Under the pieces are notes generated by a model, which was not told the origin of the DNA, ran no database searches, and saw only the letters and a list, made by a program, of their open reading frames with translations. This document shows, piece after piece, positions 1-8,098 of a DNA stretch of 64,000 nucleotides. The DNA comes from an uncultured Lachnospiraceae bacterium. GTDB taxonomy: Bacteria; Bacillota; Clostridia; Lachnospirales; Lachnospiraceae. The stretch's first letter is position 1; the number at the start of each line of letters is the position of its first letter. The DNA lies in NCBI GenBank assembly GCA_947593735.1, contig CANQDT010000008.1:18908-82907 (forward strand). Direction: 5' to 3'. A program made the position numbers and the translations under genes.

Positions 1-1
1 C

Positions 2-769
2 GGCGAGGCAGAAACTGCCAAAGATGTCGAGGAAACTCCTGCTCCTGTCACAGAGGAGAAACCGAAGGCTGACGGCGAAGGCGGGGAGGAGACTCCTGCC
101 GCCGAGGAAGGGAACAAGGATTCTGAGGAAACGGTAAGCACCGAAGAAACCGGTTCAACTCCAGCTGACATCGCAAATCTGGTAAAGGACCGCAGAGATC
201 GTAGAGATGCAGAGGAGGACCCGAAAGACGCTGAGAGCGCAATGGGAGTCATCGCACAGCAGGATGAGGACATAGATATGCTGCTCGCTGCTATCGAGAA
301 ACTCATTGCTGAGGAGGCGGCTGACTGCGGAGCGCGTGACGGTGACGGCTGCGAGGAAAATGCAGACAATAAGGATGGCGAATGTGGGGAGGAGAACAAG
401 GATAGTTCTGACGACAAGGCTCAGTCTCTGAACGCAGACGCTGCCGATAGCATTTTCCGTCAGAGGCTTGCAATCTGTCGCATTGGAGACAAACTCCACA
501 TGGACGGTCTCGAAAACATGAGCATTAAGCAGGGCAAGAAGGCAATCATCGCTAAGGTTCTGCCTAATATGCGTATGGACGGTAAGTCCGATGCCTACAT
601 TGATGCGATGTTTGACCTCGCCGTTGGAGAGGCGAACAAGCATAAAGACGTTGCGTACCAGAAACAGCAGATGACCGCACAGGCTCCCAAGAGAAGAGCC
701 GACTCCAACGAGTCAATGGCTGCATCCGCAAGAAAAAGAATGATGGAAAGAGAAGGAGGTAATCAGTAA
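2..769 (+). CDS. C-terminal part of phage prohead protein (DUF2213-like), 5' truncated by window edge
   Basis: The frame is open from base 2 to the TAA at 767-769, so this is the last 255 codons of a gene starting outside the window. The visible part begins with a very acidic, Glu/Pro/Ala-rich stretch of about 100 residues, then a helical domain ending in a basic tail. The segment containing GKSDAYIDAMFD resembles the C-terminal part of DUF2213 proteins, which sit between portal and capsid genes and are thought to act in prohead maturation or scaffolding. Position directly before cement and capsid genes agrees. The catalytic part would lie outside the window, so the assignment rests on the tail and on gene order. 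The stop overlaps the next start (TAATG). Confidence 0.6.
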   Translation, partial: GEAETAKDVEETPAPVTEEKPKADGEGGEETPAAEEGNKDSEETVSTEETGSTPADIANLVKDRRDRRDAEEDPKDAESAMGVIAQQDEDIDMLLAAIEKLIAEEAADCGARDGDGCEENADNKDGECGEENKDSSDDKAQSLNADAADSIFRQRLAICRIGDKLHMDGLENMSIKQGKKAIIAKVLPNMRMDGKSDAYIDAMFDLAVGEANKHKDVAYQKQQMTAQAPKRRADSNESMAASARKRMMEREGGNQ

Positions 770-1299
770 TGGCAGCACAGACTAATTACAGTTACAGCAC
801 CCCTTTGGGTGTACCCGGTGGAATCTATGATATTCACGACAACTACATTTTCACGAGACAGAACGAGGAGGAAGATGGCGTTCTTGGCTACGGAGTAGTT
901 GTTGTTCCCGGTGAAAAGAATGGCAAAGGCTCCAAACTTCCTACGGCTGAGACCGTGAGAGAGGATTGTGAGGGCGTTGTCGTTTATCTTCCTAACACGG
1001 AACAGGATATGAATGGCAAAGTAACCATCCGTAAGGGCAGGTCCCTCAGCGTTATGAGAAGGGGTTCTGTATGGGTAAAAATCACCCCGGATTGCAAGCC
1101 GGAATACGGAAAGAAATGCTATGTAATTGTCGATCCCAAATCTGTTACTGATAACGAAGATGGAAAAATCGACTACCGGGGTTATGTCACAAGTAAAGAA
1201 ACGGCAGAAAATGGAGGGACCGACCCGGTGTATACCGGTGCTTTCTTCACTGGCGTATGCGACATGGAAAACGGCATTGCCGTAATGGATATTCAGTAA
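769..1299 (+). CDS. Phage structural cement / decoration-like protein
   Basis: A 176-residue protein, mostly predicted beta strand, preceded by an AAGGAGG site. Its N-terminal part (TPLGVPGGIYD) and the small-barrel pattern (VRKGRS-like turns, then a VWVKIT strand) recall capsid cement or DUF2190-type proteins that lie immediately before the major capsid gene in contractile phages of the DUF2213/DUF2184 type. It likely sits on the capsid surface and stabilises the shell. The family call is by gene order and general look rather than by a diagnostic motif. Confidence 0.5.
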   Translation: MAAQTNYSYSTPLGVPGGIYDIHDNYIFTRQNEEEDGVLGYGVVVVPGEKNGKGSKLPTAETVREDCEGVVVYLPNTEQDMNGKVTIRKGRSLSVMRRGSVWVKITPDCKPEYGKKCYVIVDPKSVTDNEDGKIDYRGYVTSKETAENGGTDPVYTGAFFTGVCDMENGIAVMDIQ

Positions 1300-1312
1300 G
1301 GAGGAAAAGAGA

Positions 1313-2377
1313 ATGAGTAAGAATTACAATCCCGAAAAACCGTCTGAAGGTTACGATGTTGCCGATTTTGCGGCGTTAAAGGCATCCAATCTGATGCCGG
1401 CACTCAAGGAGGACAGGCTCTGCCGTTTCGACAGTACGGAAGATGCGTCCATTTTCTTCGCAAGAGAATTGGACTACATCAAGAGCAAGTCCTACGACAA
1501 GATTTATCCGGAGTTCACGGCTCTGAACAAGTTCCCGATTACCCACGAGGTTCCGGAGGGAGCAGAGTCCATGACCTACTACTCCTACGAAAAGACCGGT
1601 ATGGCTGCTATCATCAGCAACTACTCCACCGATCTGCCCCGTGCGGATGTAAAGGGTAAGCCGTCTACGGCTTTCGTGAAATCCCTCGGTGCGTCCTACG
1701 GCTACTCTGTGCAGGACATGAGGGCGAGCCGCATGGCAGGAAAGTCTCTTGACACCAGACGTGCAGAGGCTGCCCGTTATGCCATCGACCACACGACCAA
1801 TGTTATCGCTTTCGCAGGAGACAAGGACAACAATCTTGTTGGCGTCCTGTCCACCGATAACAACATTCCGCTGTACACCCTCAGCGAGGTTGAGGACGAG
1901 AACGGCGAAAAGCACACGGACTTCAAGCACAAAACGGCGGCTCAGATTCTCGACGACATCAACGGTATGTTCTCGTACCAGTCCAAGATTACCAAAAGCG
2001 TTGAGAAAGCCGACACGCTTATGCTGCCGGACAGTGTCTATATCGACATCTCCACCCGGCAGATTCCGAATACCGGATACACGGTCCTGCGTTTCCTCAA
2101 GGAGAACGCACCGTACCTCAAGGACATCGTGTCTGCTCCGGAGTTGGAGTCCGACGCTCTGGATACCAACCCGTACGCCAAAGGCGACAAGGATGGCAAG
2201 GGCGTTATGTTCCTGTTCACGAACTCTGCTGAGAAGTTCAGCCTCGAAATTCCGATGGCGTACTATCAGTATCCGTTGCAGAACCGAAACCTTGAGGTCA
2301 TCGTTCCTTGCGAGGAGCGTGTTGCAGGCGTAATCATCTACTACCCGCTGTCCGCACTTATTGCGGTTGGTGTGTAA
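1313..2377 (+). CDS. Major capsid protein (DUF2184 family)
   Basis: A 354-residue protein with a good AGGAGG site 9 bases upstream. It matches the DUF2184 family of HK97-fold capsid proteins: an N-terminal helix region, a central domain with a DMRASRMAGKSLD helix of the long-spine type, and a C-terminal A-domain ending in hydrophobic strands. Length is normal for the family. Together with the preceding prohead and cement genes and the following DUF4054 gene it forms the usual head module. A long open frame on the opposite strand (1376-2824) is a codon-bias shadow of this gene. Confidence 0.85.
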   Translation: MSKNYNPEKPSEGYDVADFAALKASNLMPALKEDRLCRFDSTEDASIFFARELDYIKSKSYDKIYPEFTALNKFPITHEVPEGAESMTYYSYEKTGMAAIISNYSTDLPRADVKGKPSTAFVKSLGASYGYSVQDMRASRMAGKSLDTRRAEAARYAIDHTTNVIAFAGDKDNNLVGVLSTDNNIPLYTLSEVEDENGEKHTDFKHKTAAQILDDINGMFSYQSKITKSVEKADTLMLPDSVYIDISTRQIPNTGYTVLRFLKENAPYLKDIVSAPELESDALDTNPYAKGDKDGKGVMFLFTNSAEKFSLEIPMAYYQYPLQNRNLEVIVPCEERVAGVIIYYPLSALIAVGV

Positions 2378-2396
2378 GCTTAAAGGAGGAAAATAT

Positions 2397-2795
2397 ATGG
2401 CTGTGAAGATGACAAATACCTCTGAGAAGGTAATTGGAATTGGCGATGTGACGGTACTTCCGGGGGAAACCGCGGAGGTGCCGTCTGCCTTTGAGACGAG
2501 TTCGATCTTGGAGGTGTACAAGAACATGGGTTTCATTACCCTGTCCGGAAAACCAAAGGCACAGGCTGAGGCTGACCGGAAGGCTGCTGAACAGGCAAAA
2601 GCTGAGGCTGCGGCAAAAGCCGAGGCAGACGCAAAGGCACAGGCTGAGGCTGACCGGAAGGCTAAGTTGGCATCCCTCAAGGATGCTACCGATGAGGATG
2701 TAGCCGCCCTTGCAAGAGAACTCGGCATCAACCAGGCAGAGTGCAAGGACCTCGCCGATGTACGCAAGAAGGTAAAGGCTGCTCTCAGCAAATAA
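2397..2795 (+). CDS. Small head-associated protein with Ala/Lys/Glu-rich helical repeat
   Basis: 132 residues from the ATG at 2397, chosen over upstream in-frame starts because TAAAGGAGG at 2381-2389 lies just before it. Residues 1-55 form a small beta domain (VIGIGDVTVLPGETAEV) of the kind seen in phage head or fibre-tip proteins. Residues 56-95 are a charged Ala-rich coil carrying an in-frame repeat of KAQAEADRKA. The last 35 residues form a short helical domain (DEDVAALARELGI). It lies between capsid and connector genes, so a capsid-attached role is likely, but the exact function is unknown. Confidence 0.6.
   Translation: MAVKMTNTSEKVIGIGDVTVLPGETAEVPSAFETSSILEVYKNMGFITLSGKPKAQAEADRKAAEQAKAEAAAKAEADAKAQAEADRKAKLASLKDATDEDVAALARELGINQAECKDLADVRKKVKAALSK
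2554..2663 (+). repeat. 32-bp perfect direct repeat inside the head-associated gene
   Basis: Bases 2554-2585 recur exactly at 2632-2663, 78 bases (26 codons) later and in frame. Both copies encode the KAQAEADRKA segment. This looks like a recent tandem duplication of a coiled-coil unit, so the linker length may vary between relatives. Confidence 0.85.
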
Positions 2796-2814
2796 TCTGA
2801 GGAGGTGGCTGCGA

Positions 2815-3231
2815 ATGGATGCACTTGAAATATTCCGGATAGTCGCTGGGGAGTTTAGCGACATACCGGACGAGGATGTGGTTGACGAGGAAACCGGAAA
2901 GGTAACTCAGTACGGAGTCAAGACATTTCTGGCATTGTACGCAGACCAAATCTCCGAAAGGCGGTTTGGTTCCTCATACCAGAAGGCGCTTGCTTATCTG
3001 ACAGCGCACAAATTGAAGATGAACGGCTATGGGGACACCGGAACCGGAACTATCGCAGACTCGTTAAGGGTTGGTTCATACTCAGAGGGCGAGACCTCAA
3101 TCAGTTATACGACCGGACAGCAAACGAATCTCCAAGTCGATGCGGAATATGCACTGACCGTATATGGCTTGGAGTTTCTCACGCTCCGAAGAAATGCAAT
3201 CATTCCGATTGTGTCAGCAGGAGAGGCTTGA
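2815..3231 (+). CDS. Head-tail connector/adaptor protein (DUF4054-like)
   Basis: 138 residues with a TGAGGAGGTGG ribosome site. The all-helical N-terminal half (FRIVAGEFSDIP, FLALYADQISERRFG) and the C-terminal segment ending in RRNAIIPIV match the DUF4054 adaptor family found after DUF2184 capsid genes in contractile phages. Such proteins form the ring below the portal. The stop overlaps the next start (TGATG), which indicates translational coupling. Confidence 0.75.
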   Translation: MDALEIFRIVAGEFSDIPDEDVVDEETGKVTQYGVKTFLALYADQISERRFGSSYQKALAYLTAHKLKMNGYGDTGTGTIADSLRVGSYSEGETSISYTTGQQTNLQVDAEYALTVYGLEFLTLRRNAIIPIVSAGEA

Positions 3232-3698
3232 TGGGAGTAAGGATCAAGGACAGGATTACACTGGACGGCGTTAAGTTCCAAAAGATGCTCAAGGAATTGG
3301 CTGAAAAGGAAGTCCGTGTCGGTTTCCAACATGGCAAAGCTGTGGAGGATGACGGCACGGACATCTGCGACATAGCAGCATGGAATGAACTCGGAACCGT
3401 GCATATTCCGGCCCGTCCGTTTTTACGGCAGAGTGTGGACGACAACCTGTCAAAAATCAATAGTTTCTTGCAGGAGAAAAAGAAAGACCTCGTGCATGGG
3501 GCAAGCGCTGAACAGGTTCTCAAGGAGATAGGGATTTTTCAGAAGGACCTAATCCAAGAGAAGATTACCGATGGAAGCTTTGCGCCGAACGCACCATCGA
3601 CTGTCAAGAAAAAAGGATCATCTAAACCGCTGATAGATACTGGACGGATGAGGCAATCGGTCAACTATGAAATCAAAGCGAAGGGAAGTGGCGACTGA
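3231..3698 (+). CDS. Neck / tail-completion protein (HK97 gp10 or Mu gpG-like)
   Basis: 155 residues from the ATG at 3231, which overlaps the previous stop; the TTG one codon earlier is less likely. The order of motifs is typical of HK97-gp10-like morphogenesis proteins: an early basic segment, a VRVGFQHG strand, AAWNELGTVHIPARPFLR, and a C-terminal LIDTGRMRQSV box. These proteins join the neck to the tail and set tail-end geometry. Position between the adaptor and neck genes agrees. The stop overlaps the next ATG. Confidence 0.65.
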   Translation: MGVRIKDRITLDGVKFQKMLKELAEKEVRVGFQHGKAVEDDGTDICDIAAWNELGTVHIPARPFLRQSVDDNLSKINSFLQEKKKDLVHGASAEQVLKEIGIFQKDLIQEKITDGSFAPNAPSTVKKKGSSKPLIDTGRMRQSVNYEIKAKGSGD

Positions 3699-4063
3699 TG
3701 AATTTTCTCAAAAGACCATACACGCTGAGGCGTTATTTTAAACCTCAGATTGTAAAAGGGTACTCATCTATACCTTACGAAGATATAACGCTCCTTATGG
3801 ACATACAGACATTAGAGGACAATGTAGAAACCACTCCTGACGGGCGAGAATCAGTACAGCGACTGAAAGTCTTTTGCGATTCAGAGATACTTGTGGAGGA
3901 TGAGAATAATCAACAGAAAGCAGATCGTGTTTGGTTCCAAGGGAAGTGGTTCGAGTGCCAGTCGAGCAGGCTGAGCGAGAATACACCGCTCCGACATTGG
4001 ACAGCAACATTCGTTCAGTGCCTGGATGCTGAGGGCGGTCCAGACGAGGAGGAAAATGGATGA
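3698..4063 (+). CDS. Phage head-closure / neck-region protein, family unrecognised
   Basis: 121 residues, coupled to the upstream gene by a TGATG overlap and overlapping the next gene by four bases. Mostly beta, with an aromatic patch (RVWFQGKWFECQSSRLSENTP) that recalls small head-closure proteins recording DNA-filled heads. No diagnostic motif was recognised. The gene order (adaptor, gp10-like, this, neck terminator, sheath) puts it in the neck. Confidence 0.5.
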   Translation: MNFLKRPYTLRRYFKPQIVKGYSSIPYEDITLLMDIQTLEDNVETTPDGRESVQRLKVFCDSEILVEDENNQQKADRVWFQGKWFECQSSRLSENTPLRHWTATFVQCLDAEGGPDEEENG

Positions 4064-4629
4064 ATTTGGAGGACGTGAGGTCGGTTATCTACGATGTGAC
4101 GGATGAATTTTTCCGTGGTGCTACGGTCATATTTGCGGAGCAGGTCAACACCAAACCTGAGTTACCCTATATTACTATCAAGACCGGAGCTGTCAGAAGA
4201 ACCCAGTTCCCAATCGTAGATGGCAACGGGAACAGGTATTATCCATGCAGCACTATCATGGAAATAAACCTGTACACGAGAGGAAAGCCGGTTACGGTGG
4301 CTCCGAAAGTGACTGGAAATTATGCCAACACAGCAGTGAGCGATTTGACAGACTACTTCGATTTCCTCGATTCGGATGTTGTGGTAGACCAGCTTGCAGC
4401 CTACGGCATAGATATATCCCTTGAACCGCCAGTGAGGGATTTGACTGATTTGCAGAATGATAGCAAGTACCGTTACAGAGCAATGGCAGAGGCTACGGTT
4501 TCCTACGCACAGGAGGCAGACGGTCCATATGGAATCGGTGGCATGAATGCTCCAAACTCATCAGGTGGTGGAACATCGGATATGGCAAACGCTGAGACAG
4601 ACACCATTGAGGAAGTAGAAATAACATAA
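4060..4629 (+). CDS. Phage neck/tail terminator-like protein (LIC_12616-type)
   Basis: 189 residues beginning inside the ATGA overlap of the upstream gene. The N-terminal half reads like tail terminator proteins: a short helix (VRSVIYDVTDEFF), PYITIKTG, and a polar strand with an Arg pair. The last 40 residues are low-complexity and acidic with Gly and Ser. In DUF3383-type contractile phages the gene just before the sheath is usually a neck terminator that caps the tail top; this is the basis of the call. Confidence 0.5.
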   Translation: MNLEDVRSVIYDVTDEFFRGATVIFAEQVNTKPELPYITIKTGAVRRTQFPIVDGNGNRYYPCSTIMEINLYTRGKPVTVAPKVTGNYANTAVSDLTDYFDFLDSDVVVDQLAAYGIDISLEPPVRDLTDLQNDSKYRYRAMAEATVSYAQEADGPYGIGGMNAPNSSGGGTSDMANAETDTIEEVEIT

Positions 4630-4655
4630 ATAACTTATTAAGGAGGAAAAGAAGA

Positions 4656-5765
4656 ATGAGAAATAATCCATTAGATGATATCGTCAAGTGCGATATTGAG
4701 ATTTCGAGTCCTGGGTCGAGTGATGCCACATTCAACACGATCCTCTTGGTAGTTCCCGGACCGGTTTCTGAGGGAACGCAGGAGATTACAGGAACCACGG
4801 CAATCAGTAAGGCAGATGAACTGCTTGATTATGGCTTTACTACGGACAGCGATGCATATATTGCAGCCACGGTTGCGTTTTCGCAGAGCCCTGCACCGAG
4901 TGAACTGTATTTTGTTGTGCGGCAACCCGTCGAGGGCGAGGAGCCGGAAGTAACGACGTATGAGGACATCAAAACCACGCTTGCAAGGGCGAATGATGAA
5001 GTGTCCTTCTACGGCATCCATCTTACGAGTTTCAGGGACAAGAAAGATATCGCGGATGCAATCTCGTGGACGGAGGCAAATGAGAAGATTTTTGGTTTTG
5101 AATATAACAACATTGATGACTGCCCTGTCAGCAATTTTTCTTTTTACCGTTCATTCGGGGAGTTTGCAGGACTTGCGGACGGGTACAGCGCAGAGGAACA
5201 GCCGGTCGAGAACGGCTTTGCGGCGCTGGCTGAGATGGCGAAGTGTTTCGGGTATGACCCTGGAACCGAGACGTGGAATCTGAAAGAAAACGCTACAATC
5301 GTTCCATCCAAATTATCCGCTGCACAGAAGAAAGAATTGGCGGATAAGAATATTAACTGTTTTTTAAGATATGCAGGAACGAACTGCTTTATCGGAGGCA
5401 TGATGCTTTCAGGAGAATGGATTGATGTTATCCGATTCCGCGACTGGCTCAAGAACGAGTTGCAAATCAGGGTATTCAATGCACTCAAGGCCAATCGCAA
5501 GGTTCCGTTCACGGATGCTGGAATTAGACTAATCGAGGGTACTATGGATGCAACACTTAAATACGGGCAGGACATTGGTGGTATTGTTCCGACTGAGTAC
5601 GATGCGGACAATAATCCAATCTATGGCTATACTGTGACTGTTCCGAGAGCATCTGACTTTACCGAGGCAGAAAGAAAGGCAAGGAAGCTTACAGGGTGCA
5701 AATGGTCCGCTCGACTTGAAGGAGCTATCCATGCAGTAGATATCGGTGGCAACCTTACATTCTAA
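4656..5765 (+). CDS. Contractile tail sheath protein (DUF3383 family)
   Basis: 369 residues with an AAGGAGGAAA ribosome site. The protein follows the DUF3383 layout: an N-terminal strand domain, a central alpha/beta region, and a C-terminal domain with the segment RLEGAIHAVDIGGNLTF at the end, which is typical for handing off a strand to a neighbouring sheath subunit. Length fits the family. It marks the phage as a myovirus-type contractile tail phage. Confidence 0.8.
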   Translation: MRNNPLDDIVKCDIEISSPGSSDATFNTILLVVPGPVSEGTQEITGTTAISKADELLDYGFTTDSDAYIAATVAFSQSPAPSELYFVVRQPVEGEEPEVTTYEDIKTTLARANDEVSFYGIHLTSFRDKKDIADAISWTEANEKIFGFEYNNIDDCPVSNFSFYRSFGEFAGLADGYSAEEQPVENGFAALAEMAKCFGYDPGTETWNLKENATIVPSKLSAAQKKELADKNINCFLRYAGTNCFIGGMMLSGEWIDVIRFRDWLKNELQIRVFNALKANRKVPFTDAGIRLIEGTMDATLKYGQDIGGIVPTEYDADNNPIYGYTVTVPRASDFTEAERKARKLTGCKWSARLEGAIHAVDIGGNLTF

Positions 5766-5784
5766 GGAAGGAGGATAAAGGACT

Positions 5785-6198
5785 ATGAGTAAAGTTACAA
5801 CATATAATCCAAAAAAAGTTACCTGTGCTTTGGGAAATCATATTGCATCTGGCTATGCAGATGATTCATTTATCAGCATTGAGCCCGCTGGAGACGGCAC
5901 ATCTTATGTTGTAGGTGCAGATGGAGAGATTGCAAGGAGTATTGACCCGTCCAGTGTTTACACCGTAAAACTTGTCTTGTTACAGGCATCGTCAACGAAC
6001 GCATATCTTCAGAAGATGTATGATATGGACAAGAAAGATGGCAATGGTACATTCAATGTTAATATCACAGACCTGATTGGAAACGAGAAGTTCACTGGTT
6101 CTGTCGCTTGGGTCACAAAGCCAGCAGCGTGGGCGAGAGGAAAGTCACAGGGGAACCGTGAGTGGGAAATTGCAGTAGGTGAAGGACAGTTTAAATAA
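5785..6198 (+). CDS. Tail tube protein (DUF3277-like)
   Basis: 137 residues, 19 bases after the sheath gene and preceded by AAGGAGG. The sheath-tube gene pair is fixed in contractile phages. The segment ARSIDPSSVYTVKLVLLQASSTN and the closing REWEIAVGEGQF fit the DUF3277 tube-forming beta barrel. It should polymerise inside the sheath. Confidence 0.75.
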   Translation: MSKVTTYNPKKVTCALGNHIASGYADDSFISIEPAGDGTSYVVGADGEIARSIDPSSVYTVKLVLLQASSTNAYLQKMYDMDKKDGNGTFNVNITDLIGNEKFTGSVAWVTKPAAWARGKSQGNREWEIAVGEGQFK

Positions 6199-6215
6199 TG
6201 AGGAGGAAATGAAGA

Positions 6216-6731
6216 ATGGCGCTTAGGCAGATGGAATCAAAAAAGGTTAGAGTTGGCGACAATGATTTTTACATTAAGCCGTTTCCGGCGTTTAAAGCAT
6301 CAAACCTTACAGGGGAGTTGGCATCCGTGCTTGCTCCCCTTTTTGGTGCTATCGCTCCCCTTTTTGCCGGAATGGACAGGGGAACTGAAAGCATCATGGA
6401 CATGGATGCCGAAAAAGTTGGGGAAATGATGGCTAATGGGATGTTTGGGAACATCAATATCAGCGGGGACAAGATTGAGACTCTTATGAAAAAGCTACTC
6501 CTTGGAGGAAACATCGTTATAGAGTACCAGGACGAAAACGGGGATCCCCAGCAAGAGGTATTGGATAAGGACCTCGCTGATGAAGTGTTCTGCGGCAACG
6601 TGCAGGATATGTTCGTGCTGTGCGTCCATGTTATCAAACTGAACTTCAACGGTTTTTTCGCGAGACTCGCCAACCTATCTGGCAAAGTAAATCCGGAGGA
6701 GGGCGAGAAGAAGCAGCGGAAGATATTGTAA
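6216..6731 (+). CDS. Tail assembly chaperone, upstream (G-type) frame
   Basis: 171 residues right after the tube gene, preceded by TGAGGAGG. The C-terminal stretch IKLNFNGFFARLANLSGK is what is usually seen at the end of tail assembly chaperone G frames. In most long-tailed phages this gene is followed by an overlapping frame expressed by ribosomal slippage. Here, coding-like text continues in two other frames up to 6819. A T TTT TTC heptamer occurs at 6653-6659. The acidic end (PEEGEKKQRKIL) overlaps the frame-shifted text. Confidence 0.6.
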   Translation: MALRQMESKKVRVGDNDFYIKPFPAFKASNLTGELASVLAPLFGAIAPLFAGMDRGTESIMDMDAEKVGEMMANGMFGNINISGDKIETLMKKLLLGGNIVIEYQDENGDPQQEVLDKDLADEVFCGNVQDMFVLCVHVIKLNFNGFFARLANLSGKVNPEEGEKKQRKIL

Positions 6732-6744
6732 AATACGGATTGAT

Positions 6745-6819
6745 ATGGCATTTCAGCACGAGGAGATTTCGTGGAAAGAGCATGAGATGCTGTTTGCACT
6801 CATTGAGAAGATGGCATAA
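6745..6819 (+). CDS. Short frame resembling the tail-chaperone C-terminal (T-type) part
   Basis: 24 codons from ATG 6745, in a different frame from the upstream chaperone and without a clear ribosome site. The peptide (HEEISWKEHEMLFALIEKM) has the aromatic-plus-helical pattern of the T parts of tail chaperones. Just upstream, the intermediate frame reads AEDIVKYGLIWHF, which also looks coding. It may be reached by slippage, be a separate tiny gene, or be a remnant after an indel. AAGGAGG at its end serves the next gene. Confidence 0.4.
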   Translation: MAFQHEEISWKEHEMLFALIEKMA

Positions 6820-6833
6820 GGAGGTACATCAGA

Positions 6834-7241
6834 ATGAGCGAGCTGAGAGAAAGGCAGAAAGCCGAGGCTGTCAAGCGGATGAAGAAACTCGGCATCATGG
6901 AGCAGCTGATTAAGGAGTTCGAGGAGGAAGGGAAACTCAACCTCTCCGAGAACGGTGGACTCCTGTACTGGCTGAATGAGGAAGAACAGAAGATGGTGGA
7001 TGATTTCGAGAAGGAGCATAACGGTCTCGTCTACCACGTCGTAAAGACCCGGTTCGAGTTCGGGATGACATACGCCCTGCTGTATGTATCGGAGTATGTC
7101 GATGAATGGGCGATGGATGTGGAGGACCTCGGAGAAGGGCAGACTCTCGCCTACGTCGTGAACGTGGACGCTCCGGATTGCAGCGAGTTTGGAACCATCG
7201 GCATCAAGCCGTCAATCGGCGGCATCGCCAGAACTTGGTAG
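6834..7241 (+). CDS. Conserved-looking phage accessory protein, unknown function
   Basis: 135 residues with AAGGAGG before the ATG. The N-terminal 40 residues are a charged amphipathic helix; the middle (FEFGMTYALLYVSEYVDEWAMD) is helical with aromatic residues; the C-terminal part is beta-like and ends GIGGIARTW. No motif assigns a function. It occupies the place where a tape-measure gene would be expected but is far too short for one. First gene of the accessory cluster. Confidence 0.6.
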   Translation: MSELRERQKAEAVKRMKKLGIMEQLIKEFEEEGKLNLSENGGLLYWLNEEEQKMVDDFEKEHNGLVYHVVKTRFEFGMTYALLYVSEYVDEWAMDVEDLGEGQTLAYVVNVDAPDCSEFGTIGIKPSIGGIARTW

Positions 7242-7252
7242 GGGGGCACGAG

Positions 7253-7450
7253 ATGGAGGAAGAAAGAGACATCAGAACCTGCCCCGTCTGCGGGAAGGAA
7301 GTTGCGAGGGAGGATATGCTGTTTACCCACGACTGCCACGGCATCACATACAGGCTCGTATGCTTTGACTGCTACGAAAAGCTGATGGAGAAGGGATACG
7401 ACGGCGAGTATTACTCAGAGGCTTACGAATGCCTCGATTACGATTATTGA
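7253..7450 (+). CDS. Small zinc-ribbon protein
   Basis: 65 residues from ATG 7253, 11 bases after the previous stop, with a GGGGGG-type site. It has CPVC near residue 10, then a His/Cys pair (HDCHG) and CFDC near residue 45, giving a four-Cys plus His set able to bind one zinc ion. The tail is acidic and Tyr-rich. Small zinc proteins of this kind are common in phage accessory regions; the partner is unknown. Confidence 0.6.
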   Translation: MEEERDIRTCPVCGKEVAREDMLFTHDCHGITYRLVCFDCYEKLMEKGYDGEYYSEAYECLDYDY

Positions 7451-7461
7451 GGAGGAGCGAA

Positions 7462-7977
7462 ATGGGAAAAGCTGGAACAAAATGGAGAAATGGCAAGAAA
7501 TGTATCACTTGCAAACATTATGTGAGCGAAACAAAGATGAAAACCGACCATAGCGGCAAGTGTACGAAGTTCGGCATTGAGGTTATTGATTGCGTCTGCG
7601 GATGTAGACCTGGGGAGAATGGGGGAACGGTGCTTATGAACTTTGGAGAAGATGTTTTGGATAAGATAAAGAACAGTCATTCAGAGCCGGAAGAACCGGC
7701 AGGAAAGAAGAAAACAATTATGCAGAGAAAGAGCATGACCGAGGAAGAAATGAGAGCGTTCAGTAACGGTGTTCTGCCGCTCATCAAGCAGATTAAGAAG
7801 ATTGCCGAGGAGAACAGGGTTGAGTCCGTCGTCAATATCTGGATGTCAGATAACTATGTGAGCATTAAGGGTTCCGGACTCTGCGGATGGGCACTGAACA
7901 TCTACGACGGCAGACCGGAGATGAAGTTCGAGAAACGGGTTCCGCTCGGAGAGGAGGTGGCTGAAGATGGCAAGTGA
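7462..7977 (+). CDS. Cys-rich accessory protein with C-terminal alpha/beta domain
   Basis: 171 residues from ATG 7462, which has GAGGAGG seven bases before it. Residues 12-45 contain six Cys (CITCKHY, GKCTKFG, DCVCGC) and probably bind zinc. A polar linker follows, then a helix-strand domain (ALPLIKQIKKIAEE-like, MSDNYVSIKG). Unknown function. Its last codons overlap the start of the next tiny frame. Confidence 0.55.
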   Translation: MGKAGTKWRNGKKCITCKHYVSETKMKTDHSGKCTKFGIEVIDCVCGCRPGENGGTVLMNFGEDVLDKIKNSHSEPEEPAGKKKTIMQRKSMTEEEMRAFSNGVLPLIKQIKKIAEENRVESVVNIWMSDNYVSIKGSGLCGWALNIYDGRPEMKFEKRVPLGEEVAEDGK

Positions 7978-8023
7978 GATGACGCCCTTGGCGGTTGTCT
8001 CATACCTCGAAAAAAATCAGTAA
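7967..8023 (+). CDS. Tiny 18-codon frame interrupted at an A7 tract
   Basis: ATG 7967 follows a strong GAGGAGGTGG site (7951-7960), so translation probably starts here. The frame ends after 18 codons at 8023. At the A7 run (8010-8016) a one-base shift would continue as EKISKYADSLLTTPEVMLSYV, which looks like a helix. However that extension runs through a promoter-like element at 8040-8067, so the longer frame may be coincidence. Not recognised. Confidence 0.3.
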   Translation: MASEMTPLAVVSYLEKNQ

Positions 8024-8039
8024 ATATGCGGATTCCCTA

Positions 8040-8067
8040 TTGACCACGCCGGAGGTTATGCTATCGT
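8040..8067 (+). promoter_or_regulatory. Promoter-like element, copy 1 (TTGACC-16-TATCGT)
   Basis: TTGACC at 8040-8045, a 16-base spacer and TATCGT at 8062-8067, followed by ACG and a short TACG/CGTA inverted repeat. The arrangement, spacer length and the text after the -10 box are shared with a second copy at 10576-10603, while the spacers differ. It would serve the genes from 8099 on. Confidence 0.5.
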
Positions 8068-8098
8068 ACGTCCGTAATCAAACAATACCTATTACGGA

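Noticed and set aside
2554..2663. CRISPR-like short repeat
   Set aside because: Only two copies, within and in frame with a coding coiled-coil repeat. No array and no cas genes.
1376..2824. 482-codon open frame on the minus strand opposite the capsid gene
   Set aside because: It has no ribosome site, is low-complexity and mirrors the codon bias of the major capsid gene, which has a clear family match.
6620..6913. 97-codon frame overlapping the chaperone and the next gene
   Set aside because: Only its middle part looks coding; the rest overlaps real genes in other frames. Treated as part of the frame-change finding rather than as a gene.
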